A DNA stretch of 64,000 bases from an uncultured Clostridia bacterium (GTDB taxonomy: Bacteria; Bacillota; Clostridia; Oscillospirales; CAG-272), in the NCBI GenBank assembly GCA_944393415.1, contig CALYAD010000036.1:1-64000 (forward strand). Reading direction: 5' to 3'. Below are positions 43,681 through 53,036 of this stretch, piece after piece; the stretch's first letter is position 1, and each line of letters starts with the position of its first letter. The notes under the pieces were generated by a model that worked only from the letters and a program-made list of their open reading frames with translations, ran no database searches and was not told the origin of the DNA. The position numbers and the translations under genes are program-made.

Positions 43681-44895
43681 ATGAAACTGATAGAGGGCGG
43701 CGTTTGCGCCGCTAAAGGCTTTAAAGCAAACGGAATACACTGCGGTATTCGCAAAAACCGCACAAAAAAAGATCTTTCCCTTATATTAAGCGAGCTGCCG
43801 GCAAGCGCCGCCGCGGTATACACCACGAATCTCGTTAAGGGAGCGCCGATAGAAGTAACTAAAAAACATATATCAAACGGATACGCAAGAGCCATTATCT
43901 GCAACAGCGGCAACGCAAACACCTGCAACGCCGACGGAATAGAAATAGCGGAAAAAATGAGCGAATGCGCGGCGGTCGCGCTTGGCATCTCTTCCGACGA
44001 CATTGTGATAGCGTCAACGGGGGTTATCGGTCAGCCGCTTGATCTTACGCCCATATCCGCCGGTATCCCGTCCCTGGCTGAGGGACTTTCCGAAAACGGC
44101 AGCGCCGCCGCCGCGGAGGGAATAATGACTACCGACACAGTCAAAAAGGAGATAGCGCTTGAGTTCAGCATAGGCGGCAGGCTCTGCCGTATCGGAGGGA
44201 TAGCAAAGGGCAGCGGAATGATACATCCGAACATGGCGACTATGCTCGTTTTCATTACGACCGACGTTTCAATCTCACCCGCAATGCTTCAAAAAGCGCT
44301 TTCATCGGATATCGCGGACACCTTCAACATGATCAGCATCGACGGGGACACCTCCACAAACGACATGGTAGCCGTGCTTGCAAACGGTATGGCGGGCAAC
44401 AGCGAAATAGTAAGTGAAGGAAGCGATTTCGAAGCCTTTATGGAGGCACTCAACACCGTAAACATTCATCTGTGCCGCATGATCGCCGGAGACGGAGAGG
44501 GCGCTACCAAGCTCCTTGAATGCAGGGCTACCGGAGCAAAGGATATAAAGACCGCCAAAGCCGTCGCGAAAAGCGTTATCTGTTCAAGTCTTGTAAAGGC
44601 GGCGATGTTCGGCTCCGACGCAAACTGGGGGCGCGTTCTCTGCGCCATAGGTTACAGCGGCGCGGATGTGGACGTCAGAAAAATAGGAGTTTCCTTTAAG
44701 AGCTCAAAAGGCCTGATAACCGTTTGTGAAAACGGCGCCGGGATACCGTTTTCCGAGGAAAAAGCAAAGGAGATCCTGCTTGAAAAGGAGATCGAGATAC
44801 TGATTTCTCTCGGACAGGGAAATTACTGCTCCACCGCCTGGGGCTGCGATCTTACATACGACTATGTTAAGATAAACGGAGATTACCGCACCTGA
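43681..44895 (+). CDS. argJ: Ornithine acetyltransferase/NAGS ArgJ
   Basis: This enzyme recycles the acetyl group from N-acetylornithine to glutamate and often also makes N-acetylglutamate from acetyl-CoA. The 404-residue proenzyme is cut by itself at T187 in MIHPNMATMLV to give alpha and beta chains. NSGNANTCNADG, ASTGVIGQP and TDTVKKE are family motifs. The ATG at 43681 is at better distance from AAAGG than the ATG at 43669, which touches the SD. With argJ present, an argE deacetylase is not needed. Confidence 0.94.
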   Translation: MKLIEGGVCAAKGFKANGIHCGIRKNRTKKDLSLILSELPASAAAVYTTNLVKGAPIEVTKKHISNGYARAIICNSGNANTCNADGIEIAEKMSECAAVALGISSDDIVIASTGVIGQPLDLTPISAGIPSLAEGLSENGSAAAAEGIMTTDTVKKEIALEFSIGGRLCRIGGIAKGSGMIHPNMATMLVFITTDVSISPAMLQKALSSDIADTFNMISIDGDTSTNDMVAVLANGMAGNSEIVSEGSDFEAFMEALNTVNIHLCRMIAGDGEGATKLLECRATGAKDIKTAKAVAKSVICSSLVKAAMFGSDANWGRVLCAIGYSGADVDVRKIGVSFKSSKGLITVCENGAGIPFSEEKAKEILLEKEIEILISLGQGNYCSTAWGCDLTYDYVKINGDYRT

Positions 44896-45012
44896 AAAGC
44901 GATAGTATTATAGCATAATTTACTGTGATCCGGGCGTCTTAATTAAGCAGTAAGGCAGCCGGCAAATTTGTTTTCGGAGGAAAAGATACCTAACGGTTTC
45001 GTAAAAAATATA

Positions 45013-45882
45013 ATGGACATTAATTTTTCCAACTCCCAGCGCGCGGAGGTGCTTACACAGGCTCTTCCGTATATAAAGCGCTATACGGGTAAAATAGTCG
45101 TTATAAAGTACGGCGGAAACGCCATGACCAGCCCTCAGCTCAAAAAACAGGTAATGGAAGATATCGTTCTGCTCTGGCTGATAGGTGTTAAGGTGGTGCT
45201 TGTTCACGGAGGCGGTCCGGAAATAAACGAGCTTATGGAGCGTCTCGGCAAAAAAGCCGAATTTATCGACGGACTGCGCGTGACAGACAGGGAGACAATG
45301 GATATCGTACAGATGGTGCTCGCCGGTAAGGTCAACAAATCACTTGTCAGTATGCTTGAAGCAAAGGGCGGCAAGGCAATGGGAATATCCGGTATGGACG
45401 GAAATCTTATAGAAGCGCGGATAAAGGACGCAAAGCTCGGCTTTGTTGGGGAGATCTGCAACATCAATATCGCTCCCGTTTCCGATCTGCTCGAAAAAGG
45501 ATATATACCCGTTGTCTCTACAATAGGCTGCGATAAGGAAGGAAACGCATACAATATAAACGGCGATACCGCGGCGGCGCATATAGCCGGCGCGATAGGA
45601 GCCGAAAGACTTATTATGATGACTGATATCGCCGGGATCCTGACAGACAAAAACGATCCCTCAACACTCATCCCGGAAGTTACCGTGCGCGAGGCGGAAA
45701 AGCTCTACGGTCAGGGCATAATATCCGGAGGAATGATACCTAAAGTAAACTGCTGTATAGAAGCGATACGAAGAGGCGTCAAGGACGTAACTATTATGGA
45801 CGGGCGTATACCTCATTCCATTCTTATGGAGCTGCTTACCGACGAGGGCGCCGGCACCATGTTCGTCGGCGACAGAAACTGA
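45013..45882 (+). CDS. argB: N-acetylglutamate kinase ArgB
   Basis: It phosphorylates N-acetylglutamate, the second step of the pathway. The 289-residue amino-acid kinase has VIKYGGNAM at about 30, VLVHGGGPEINELM, NINGDTAAAHIAGA and GGMIPKVNCCIEAI, all typical of ArgB. The start MDINFSNSQRAEVL fits the family length, but the only good SD (GGAGG, 44976-44980) lies 32 nt upstream and points to an in-frame ATA at 44986. Either a non-standard start or an SD-independent start is used. Confidence 0.93.
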   Translation: MDINFSNSQRAEVLTQALPYIKRYTGKIVVIKYGGNAMTSPQLKKQVMEDIVLLWLIGVKVVLVHGGGPEINELMERLGKKAEFIDGLRVTDRETMDIVQMVLAGKVNKSLVSMLEAKGGKAMGISGMDGNLIEARIKDAKLGFVGEICNINIAPVSDLLEKGYIPVVSTIGCDKEGNAYNINGDTAAAHIAGAIGAERLIMMTDIAGILTDKNDPSTLIPEVTVREAEKLYGQGIISGGMIPKVNCCIEAIRRGVKDVTIMDGRIPHSILMELLTDEGAGTMFVGDRN

Positions 45883-45911
45883 AGACGCTAACATTTTTGA
45901 GAGGTAACGAT

Positions 45912-47081
45912 ATGAGCGAATTACAATCAAAAGACAAAGAATATATTGCGGGAACGTACGCCCGCTTTCCTGTGGAGATAGCGTACGGCAAAGGCTCGGA
46001 GGTCTTCGGTACCGACGGCAGACGTTACATAGATCTCGGCTCGGGTATAGGCGTGACCAGCTTCGGAATAGCGGACGACAGCTGGATAAACGCGGTAACA
46101 TCACAGCTTTCCAAGGTTCAGCACATGTCAAATCTCTACTACACCGAGCCCTGTGTAAGACTCGCCGAGCTTCTCTGCGAAAAGACAGAAATGAAAAAGG
46201 TCTTTTTCTCCAACTCCGGCGCCGAGGCAAACGAATGCGCTATAAAGGCCGCAAGAAAATACGCCTCGGAGAAAAAAGGTAAGGATTATTTTACTATAGT
46301 AACCCTTTACAACAGCTTTCACGGCAGGACGCTGACTACCCTCGCGGCAACCGGTCAGGAGCATTACCATGAGCTTTTTCAGCCGCTCACTCCGGGATTC
46401 GTTCACACTCCTGCAAACGATCTCGAGTCACTGAAAAATACCGTGAGGGAAAACAGGACCGCCGCTATAATGCTGGAATGTATCCAGGGCGAGGGCGGTG
46501 TAATCCCGCTTGACGCCGAATTTGTAAAAGGAGCCGCGGAGCTTGCGCAAAGCGAGGACATACTTTTGATCATCGACGAGGTACAGACCGGAAACGGAAG
46601 GACCGGCGCGCTCTACGCGTATATGAATTACGGAATAAATCCGGATATAGTTACCACGGCTAAAGGACTCGGCGGCGGACTTCCGCTCGGAGCCACTCTG
46701 CTTGGGGAAAAGGTGCAGAATGTTTTCGGCCCCGGCGATCACGGCTCGACCTTCGGAGGAAACCCGATCGCCTGCGCCGGCGCGGTGAACATTATTTCCC
46801 GTATCGACGACAGCCTGCTCGCTGACGTAAAGAAAAAAAGCGATTTTCTCTTCTCCTCATTTGAGGGCGCGGACGGCATCGAATCGGTAAGCGGAATGGG
46901 ACTGATGATCGGCATAAAGCCGAATAAGCCTGCCGCTGATATAGTAAGAAAATGCATAGACAAAGGCGTTCTCTGTCTCACCGCAAAAAATAAGGTCAGA
47001 CTCCTGCCCGCGCTTAATATAAAACCGGAATTAATCGCCGAAGCGGCGGAGATAATAAAAAGCGTGTGCTCTGAGAAATAA
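45912..47081 (+). CDS. argD: Acetylornithine aminotransferase ArgD
   Basis: A PLP-dependent class III aminotransferase that makes N-acetylornithine. The 389-residue protein has SNSGAEANECAIK at about 100, IDEVQTGNGRTG at about 221 and the PLP lysine K251 in TTAKGLGGG. The ATG at 45912 follows GAGAGG at 7 nt; an upstream in-frame TTG at 45897 overlaps that SD. It is the last gene of argCJBD. argF, argG and argH are not in this window. Confidence 0.94.
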   Translation: MSELQSKDKEYIAGTYARFPVEIAYGKGSEVFGTDGRRYIDLGSGIGVTSFGIADDSWINAVTSQLSKVQHMSNLYYTEPCVRLAELLCEKTEMKKVFFSNSGAEANECAIKAARKYASEKKGKDYFTIVTLYNSFHGRTLTTLAATGQEHYHELFQPLTPGFVHTPANDLESLKNTVRENRTAAIMLECIQGEGGVIPLDAEFVKGAAELAQSEDILLIIDEVQTGNGRTGALYAYMNYGINPDIVTTAKGLGGGLPLGATLLGEKVQNVFGPGDHGSTFGGNPIACAGAVNIISRIDDSLLADVKKKSDFLFSSFEGADGIESVSGMGLMIGIKPNKPAADIVRKCIDKGVLCLTAKNKVRLLPALNIKPELIAEAAEIIKSVCSEK

Positions 47082-47145
47082 GCGCATAGGTATACCACAA
47101 GTGAGGCTCTGCATCACTCATCCCGCGAAAAAAGGAATTATTTAA

Positions 47146-47634
47146 ATGAATAAAGCGCAGAAAGCAAAAAGAAACTGGCTGATAGTATTAATACTAACGG
47201 CGGTCCTGGGCGTTGCCGGAATACCCGGCACAGTGATCACGGCCTCCGCCGGGATATACCCGCTTATGGCTGTATGTATCGCACTTATAGTTCACGCGTT
47301 CTATGGTACTGTATTTTACGCGTTTGCCTTTATTGCCGCCTCAAATACGGTAAAGGTTCTGAAGGTATGGGAAAGCGCAGGTATTACGGATATAGACGAA
47401 ATGTCCGCGGCGGTGATGCTGCGTAAAAACGATACCCGCGCAGCTATGAAAAGATGTATCGAGCGCGGTTATATCGCCGGATATACTCTTACCGAAAAGG
47501 GCTTTGAGCCAATAAATGACCACAGAGATAAAAACGCCGAACGCTTTTGTCGGTACTGCGGCAGGAAGCTATCCGACGGGCAAGAGGTTTGCCCATCGTG
47601 CGGAGCGCCGGCAAAAAGCAAAAATCAACCTTAA
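47146..47634 (+). CDS. Two-helix membrane protein with zinc ribbon, 162 aa
   Basis: Two hydrophobic segments (LIVLILTAVLGVAGIPGTVI and MAVCIALIVHAFYGTVFYAFAFIA), then a cytoplasmic part with a small winged-helix-like stretch (MSAAVMLRKNDTRAAMKRCIERGYI), and a C-terminal zinc ribbon CRYCGRKLSDGQEVCPSCG. Such C-terminal ribbons are common on Firmicutes membrane proteins of unknown role. The start lies after GGAATTATTTAA. Function not assigned. Confidence 0.7.
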   Translation: MNKAQKAKRNWLIVLILTAVLGVAGIPGTVITASAGIYPLMAVCIALIVHAFYGTVFYAFAFIAASNTVKVLKVWESAGITDIDEMSAAVMLRKNDTRAAMKRCIERGYIAGYTLTEKGFEPINDHRDKNAERFCRYCGRKLSDGQEVCPSCGAPAKSKNQP

Positions 47635-47678
47635 ACGAACAAAGAAATACAATTATTTTCTGATTCCGGTAGTAAAAG

Positions 47679-48386
47679 ATGATAAAAAAAGTATTATTCG
47701 ATCTTGACGGAACCCTGCTTCCCATGGATCAGGAAGTCTTCACCAAAACTTATTTCAGTATGCTCGCAAGTAAGCTCGCGCCTTACGGATATGATAGCAA
47801 GGAGCTTATAGACGGGATCTGGAAGGGCACCAAGGCAATGGTAAAAAACAACGGCGCCGGAAGCAACGAAACAGTGTTTTGGGACACCGTTTCCGCAATT
47901 TTTGGCGATAAGATAAAAAAGGATATACCGATCTTCGACGAATTCTATAGCATCGACTTTGACAAAGCAGCTAAAAGCTGTGGCTATAATCCCGCCGCAA
48001 AACGTTCAGTCGATAAGGTGAAAGCTCTCGGGTACGGAGTGATACTCGCCACAAACCCTCTGTTTCCTTCGATAGCTACCGAAAAAAGAATACGCTGGGC
48101 AGGACTTGAACCGGACGACTTTGAGTTTTTCACATCCTACGAAAACACCTGCTTCTGCAAGCCGAATCCGAATTATTATCGGTACGTGATTGATAAAGCC
48201 GGCTGCAGCGCCGAAGAGTGCGTTATGGTCGGAAACGATGTAAAAGAGGATATGGTCGCCGCCGAGCTCGGAATGAAAGTGTTTTTACTCAGCGATTGTC
48301 TGATAAACCCTGAGGGACGCGGCATCTCCGCCTTTCCCTCGGGAGGCTTTGAGGAATTTGACAGCTACATATCCCGGCAAGCGTGA
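47679..48386 (+). CDS. HAD-superfamily hydrolase
   Basis: A 235-residue haloacid dehalogenase-like phosphatase. Motif I FDLDGTLLP has the nucleophile Asp 8 and acid Asp 10; motif II is the Thr in LATNP; motif III is the Lys in CFCKPNPNYY; motif IV is VGNDVKEDM. The cap domain sits between motifs I and II. The substrate is unknown. It starts 44 bp after the zinc-ribbon gene and may share a transcript with it. A hairpin terminator follows. Confidence 0.88.
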   Translation: MIKKVLFDLDGTLLPMDQEVFTKTYFSMLASKLAPYGYDSKELIDGIWKGTKAMVKNNGAGSNETVFWDTVSAIFGDKIKKDIPIFDEFYSIDFDKAAKSCGYNPAAKRSVDKVKALGYGVILATNPLFPSIATEKRIRWAGLEPDDFEFFTSYENTCFCKPNPNYYRYVIDKAGCSAEECVMVGNDVKEDMVAAELGMKVFLLSDCLINPEGRGISAFPSGGFEEFDSYISRQA

Positions 48387-48399
48387 ATTAGTCTTTTCC

Positions 48400-48431
48400 G
48401 TAAGAAATTCTTTTTCAAAAGGGTTTCTTAC
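48400..48431 (+). terminator. Terminator after the HAD gene (dispersed hairpin family)
   Basis: GTAAGAAATTCTTTT (48400-48414) pairs with AAAAGGGTTTCTTAC (48417-48431), with G-T pairs in the middle. It is related to the hairpins at 1843, 29050 and 35242. Confidence 0.6.
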
Positions 48432-48556
48432 AATTTTCCTAAAGCTTTTCTGGAAAATTTCATTAGGCGGGGATTTATTCTACATTCATTTCAGGAAAAG
48501 TTTTTGGAAAACTTCAGCCCCACTTTTTTAAAAAAATTTTTTCCTCCATAGAGAAT

Positions 48557-48656
48557 GTCAGGGGCTTTGCCCCTTAACCCCACCGCCTTTTGAAAAAGGC
48601 GGGCGAAAACTTTTAGTGTATTATTTTTGGTGAATTGACTTTTTCTACACGCTGAG
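48557..48656 (+). repeat. MITE-like element, partial copy B
   Basis: It shares with copy C (60474-60649) GGGGCTTTGCCCCTTAACCC, the CCGCC-TTTTGAAAAA-GGCGG hairpin, GTGTATTATTT and the right end TTTTTCTACACGCTG. The left terminal repeat is not found; instead the region is embedded in other inverted A/T and G/C runs (48520-48690), so this copy is decayed or nested. Confidence 0.5.
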
Positions 48657-48731
48657 CCCCCTTTTTTCAAAAAAAGGAGGGCTGAAGAAAGAAATTGAGG
48701 AGATGTTCAAAGACTAAGAAACAGATATAAA

Positions 48732-49910
48732 ATGATAGAAATAACAGGTAAAAGGAATACCGCGGTTGTATATGCGGACAAAATAGACAAGGAAACCAAA
48801 ACTCAAATAGCCATGCTTCTCCGCGAGGAAGCTTTTTCAGACTCAAAAATCAGAATAATGCCGGATACTCACTGCGGGAAGGGATGCGTAGTCGGCACGA
48901 CCATGACACTGCACGGCAGGGTAATCCCCTCGCTCATCGGCGTTGATATCGGCTGCGGCATGGAGGTAGTGCAGATAGAAGAAAAGGAAATCGACCTTCC
49001 AAAGCTTGACAGCCTAATACATTCATCCATCCCCTGCGGGTCGAATATTCGTCGACAACCTCTTCATCCGGAACCGCCAGCTCTTTCCGGGCTTTTCTGC
49101 TATGACAAAACAGATATAAAACGCGCTTTACTGAGCATCGGTACGCTTGGCGGCGGCAATCATTTTATCGAGGCAGACATAGACGAATCCGGAAACATAT
49201 ATATCGTTATTCATTGCGGTTCAAGACAGCTCGGCGGCGACGTCGCACAGTTTTATCAGGACGCGGCATACAAATATCAGTGCAAAAAACAACGAAAGAC
49301 CGCCTCTGTAAGAGCCGGTCAGAGCGACGAATATTATACAAAAGCATCACGCAGAGAATACCAAAGTGCCATTAAAGTAAGCCGTGACAGAGCGCTGCTT
49401 GAGGGGGAGCTGTTTGAAAGGTATATGCATGATATATCTATAGCGCAAAGCTTTGCCGAGCTCAACAGACGTTCTATAGCGGAAATCATTTGCGACGGAA
49501 TGGGTCTGCATATCGCCGACCGATTTTCCTGCGTGCATAATTATATTGAGCGTGAGCACATGATCCTTCGCAAAGGCGCCGTTTCCGCAAGACAGGGCGA
49601 AAGAGTAATAATACCGCTGAACATGCGGGACGGAGCGATCATCGGCACGGGACTCGGAAACCCGGAGTGGAACTTTTCGGCGCCGCACGGCGCCGGCAGA
49701 TCGTGCAGCCGCAGCGACGCAAGGCATGCTTACAGCGTACAGGAGTTTCAGGAGCAGATGTCCGGAATCTATACTACCACGGCTAACGCCGGCTCGCTCG
49801 ACGAATGCCCTATGGCGTATAAATCCCCGGACAGGATACTCGGGTTTCTTTCCGAGACGATTCGGATCGATAAGCTGATTCGCCCTATCTATAATTTTAA
49901 GGCCTGTTAA
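48732..49910 (+). CDS. rtcB: RtcB-family RNA ligase
   Basis: It joins 2',3'-cyclic phosphate or 3'-phosphate RNA ends to 5'-OH ends using GTP and Mn(II). The 392-residue protein has the metal Cys C75 in LIGVDIGCGMEV, LGGGNHFIE, VIHCGSRQLG and the His that accepts GMP in SAPHGAGR at about residue 320. It is near the short end of the family. No archease or RtcA is nearby; RNA repair after damage is the usual bacterial role. Only a weak SD is seen before the ATG. Confidence 0.92.
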   Translation: MIEITGKRNTAVVYADKIDKETKTQIAMLLREEAFSDSKIRIMPDTHCGKGCVVGTTMTLHGRVIPSLIGVDIGCGMEVVQIEEKEIDLPKLDSLIHSSIPCGSNIRRQPLHPEPPALSGLFCYDKTDIKRALLSIGTLGGGNHFIEADIDESGNIYIVIHCGSRQLGGDVAQFYQDAAYKYQCKKQRKTASVRAGQSDEYYTKASRREYQSAIKVSRDRALLEGELFERYMHDISIAQSFAELNRRSIAEIICDGMGLHIADRFSCVHNYIEREHMILRKGAVSARQGERVIIPLNMRDGAIIGTGLGNPEWNFSAPHGAGRSCSRSDARHAYSVQEFQEQMSGIYTTTANAGSLDECPMAYKSPDRILGFLSETIRIDKLIRPIYNFKAC

Positions 49911-50018
49911 GCCGGCTCGAGTCAGGCAGTCAAAACATCAAAAATTATTATGTACTTATAAAAGCCTCCACAAAGGCAATCGCGGGAATTGAAAATATTA
50001 CGAAAGGAACGCAGTAAA

Positions 50019-50702
50019 ATGGAAAGTCAAGATATCTTAAGCATGTTTGAAAAATATTTTCCTTTTTGGAACTTGCTCTCTGACTCAGACCGCGCGCTTA
50101 TGCTCGATAACACAAGGTCGGTTTCATTTGCCAAAGGAACTAACGTTCATAACGGCAACGAGTGCAGCGGCGTGATCCTCGTTAAACAAGGGTGTCTCCG
50201 ACTCTATCTGCTCTCTGACGACGGTAAGGACATTACTCTTTATCGTCTCTTTCCCGGAGATATCTGCATGCTTTCGGCTTCCTGCGTAATAAGGGCTATA
50301 ACTTTTGACGTTTTCGTAGACACTGAGGAAAACAGTGAATGCGTAATAATCAACGGTCCGGCCTTTTCCTCGTTGTCGGAAAAGTACGCTGAGGTCAAAA
50401 TATACGCGCTTGAGGTAGCCGTCAGCCGTTTTTCGGATGTAATGTGGGTAATGCAGCAGATACTGTTTATGAGCTTTGACCGCAGACTCGCTGTTTTCCT
50501 GCTTGACGAAACCGCAAAAAACGGCTCGGATACCGTTAAGCTTACACATGAGCAGATCGCCAAATATATGGGGTCCGCACGCGAAGTAGTGTCACGTATG
50601 CTGAAATATTTTGTTTCCGAGGGTATTGTGGAGACATCACGGGGAACAGGCATAAAAATTCTTGATAAAAAAAGACTCCGCTCGCTCGCTTCAGAGCATT
50701 AA
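50019..50702 (+). CDS. Crp/Fnr-family transcription regulator
   Basis: This 227-residue protein has an N-terminal cupin-type sensor domain (about 20-130; LVKQGCLRLYLLSDDGKDITLY, FPGDIC) and a C-terminal winged helix (LTHEQIAKYMGSAREVVSRMLKYF at about 165-190). There is no Fnr-type N-terminal cysteine cluster, so oxygen sensing by an iron-sulfur cluster is unlikely. The start ATG at 50019 has AAAGG 10 nt upstream; an in-frame TTG further up is not needed. It ends 10 bp from the convergent SbcC-like gene. Confidence 0.88.
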   Translation: MESQDILSMFEKYFPFWNLLSDSDRALMLDNTRSVSFAKGTNVHNGNECSGVILVKQGCLRLYLLSDDGKDITLYRLFPGDICMLSASCVIRAITFDVFVDTEENSECVIINGPAFSSLSEKYAEVKIYALEVAVSRFSDVMWVMQQILFMSFDRRLAVFLLDETAKNGSDTVKLTHEQIAKYMGSAREVVSRMLKYFVSEGIVETSRGTGIKILDKKRLRSLASEH

Positions 50703-50712
50703 TAAAGATGCC

Positions 50713-52929
50713 CTATTCAAGCTCAATTACATTTGCCTTTTTATTGATAAGCTCTCTTTCCCGATTTGAGGCTGAGAGCAGAACTATCTGCACCCCGTTG
50801 TCAGCTACTGAACGCAGCTCTTGCAATATCAGCTCGAGACGCCTGTCGTCAAAATATACCAGACATTCGTCAAGGATTACCGGCAGCGTCTCCCTTTCCG
50901 AAAGCTTACGGTGCAGGGCAAGTCTCAGACACAGCCATGCAAGCTCCGCGCTTCCTCCGCTGAGATAACGACTGTCCATAGGATATTCGTTTCCGTTACC
51001 GAGATAGCGCAGATTCATTTCACTATCAAGTGAAAGAGACGTATATCGACCTTCCGTCAGCCTTCCGAAATAGTCTCCGGCGTATCTGGCGAGATACGGG
51101 GAGACCGTCTGCCTTATGCTTGTTTCCGCCTCTGACATCATTTCAAGCGCAAGCGCCGCGGCGTCATGCCTGAGATTGCATTCCTTTAACCACGCCTTTG
51201 TCTCCTCTATTTCGGCCGACAGCCTGGAAAGATCCTTATCGCTGTTTCCGATGAGCTCCGCTCGTCTCAGCTTCGCGTTTGAGTACGAGTCCTCCGCAAG
51301 CTTTACCTTACGCTCCGATTTCGCCACATCCTCCTCTGTGACGGGAGAGGCCTCCGCCTCCCTGAGTTCGGTCTCGGTATACCCCGCTGCGCCCATGCGC
51401 TCCTTTTCGGGATACGCTTCAAGCCTTATATCGCACTCAGACGATCGCTTTTCAAGCTCCTCGTATTCCCTGTCGATATTTCCTGTCAACTCTTTAAACT
51501 CGTTATATGCCTCCTTAAGCTCGGAAACACTTTTTTTCCCGGCTTTTTCAAGCAGTCCGCTCAGGACCGCTTTTTTTTCATCAAGTCTTTTTCTGGCGTC
51601 GGAAAGCGCCTGACGCGCGCCGCTGCCAAGCCGGTTACGGTAATCCTCGCATTCCCTGCAGACTACATCCGGAGTTCTTGTATCGGATGCGCCTATCGAC
51701 TCCATAAACTCGCTTACATAAGCCTCATAACGCTTTTTTATATATATAACCGCACCGGCAGCGGCAAGAAAAATCAGAAAAACCGTCACGGTAGCCGCCC
51801 TTGACGCCGGAAACCCGGCAAAAGTCGAAATAAACGCGATAAATCCGGCTCCGGAAACCGTCAAAGCTATGATCAACGCGAATCTGAGTACATTCAGTAT
51901 TTTGCGTTGTTTTTCATACTCCGAAACTATTTTAACCGTCCCAAGCTCACGGAATTTATCGTACCCCTTCGGCTCATTTTCGCTGTCCTGAGCACCCATA
52001 CTCTTTTCTAACTCCGCGTAGCTATCCCGCGCGATATTGATCTCCTTTTCAAGCTCGGTTACCCGATGAACATAACCGTCGTCCGGGACAAAACCGTTTC
52101 CCGCCTGCTTGCGGATAACCTCCGCCTTTCTGCTTCTGTTAAGCTCAATTCCTGCCTCCGCGAGCTTTTTTTCCTCCTGAAGCCTCCGGATCGCCGACGC
52201 GCGTTTTTTCTGAAGCACCGCCTTTTTGGCGTTGAGCTCTCTTAAGCATTCCTCTTTTTCCCGCGCGTAACGCTTGATCTCCACACTGAGTCCTTCCGCG
52301 CTTCCCTTTGCAGTCTGAGCACGCCTGAATTCCTCCGTGAGGGCCTCAAGCCTGTCCTCCGTTTCCGGGATAAGTCCTCCTCTTCCGCGCTTCAGACGAA
52401 ATTCGCGTCTGAAACCGTCAAGCGTGCTTTTGGCTCGGCGCAGATTCGTCGCTTCATCTCCCGATATAAGCAGGTTGCTTACCGCCTCCGCGCTGCCGCC
52501 GTCCAGAGCGGCGCCGCTTTCCTGACTGACGTATACCGATCTTCCGTAAAGCTTCTCCGGAACTCCGAGAAAGTAATCGCCCGGCGAGACGGAGCCTGTC
52601 CGCCAATCCTCGAATACACTGCCGTCATACTCATTATAAACCGTTACACGACTGCGTACGGAGGGCGAGTCCCGCCTTTCGATACGGTATACGTAATTCT
52701 CTTCGGATTCTATTACCACATATCCCGCACTGGTTTTTGTAACGAAATTGCTGTATTTTTCTCTTTCGTGAGCATCCTGAAAACCGTAGAAAACAAACTT
52801 GATGAAAGCGCACAGCGTACTCTTTCCGGATTCATTTTCCCCGATTATAAGATTCAGCCCCGGCAGAAGCGATATACTCTTATCTTTTATCGCGCCGAAT
52901 TCCTCAATATATATGTCACAGATACGCAT
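50713..52929 (-). CDS. SbcC/Rad50-like (YhaN-type) ATPase with membrane hairpin
   Basis: This 738-residue SMC-type ATPase has Walker A GENESGKST at about 30-38. The C-terminal half-site has the signature LSGGSAELAWLCLRLAL and Walker B LPVILDECLVYFDD. Between them are two coiled coils rich in Glu/Lys/Arg. Residues about 345-400 form two hydrophobic helices (ALIIALTVSGAGFIAFIST and AATVTVFLIFLAAAGAVIYI), so the protein may be tethered to the membrane. At 738 residues it is smaller than SbcC or YhaN. It lies 107 bp downstream of the nuclease gene, its likely partner in DNA-end processing. Confidence 0.85.
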   Translation of the reverse strand: MRICDIYIEEFGAIKDKSISLLPGLNLIIGENESGKSTLCAFIKFVFYGFQDAHEREKYSNFVTKTSAGYVVIESEENYVYRIERRDSPSVRSRVTVYNEYDGSVFEDWRTGSVSPGDYFLGVPEKLYGRSVYVSQESGAALDGGSAEAVSNLLISGDEATNLRRAKSTLDGFRREFRLKRGRGGLIPETEDRLEALTEEFRRAQTAKGSAEGLSVEIKRYAREKEECLRELNAKKAVLQKKRASAIRRLQEEKKLAEAGIELNRSRKAEVIRKQAGNGFVPDDGYVHRVTELEKEINIARDSYAELEKSMGAQDSENEPKGYDKFRELGTVKIVSEYEKQRKILNVLRFALIIALTVSGAGFIAFISTFAGFPASRAATVTVFLIFLAAAGAVIYIKKRYEAYVSEFMESIGASDTRTPDVVCRECEDYRNRLGSGARQALSDARKRLDEKKAVLSGLLEKAGKKSVSELKEAYNEFKELTGNIDREYEELEKRSSECDIRLEAYPEKERMGAAGYTETELREAEASPVTEEDVAKSERKVKLAEDSYSNAKLRRAELIGNSDKDLSRLSAEIEETKAWLKECNLRHDAAALALEMMSEAETSIRQTVSPYLARYAGDYFGRLTEGRYTSLSLDSEMNLRYLGNGNEYPMDSRYLSGGSAELAWLCLRLALHRKLSERETLPVILDECLVYFDDRRLELILQELRSVADNGVQIVLLSASNRERELINKKANVIELE

Positions 52930-53036
52930 TTACCCGAAGCTCCGTCCTTTCCTCCGCGTTTTCAAGCGGTGTTTTTTAGACCTATCAGATCAAATAATCG
53001 GCTTAAAGCCCGTCTCGTGAGCGAAAGTCATCTTTA

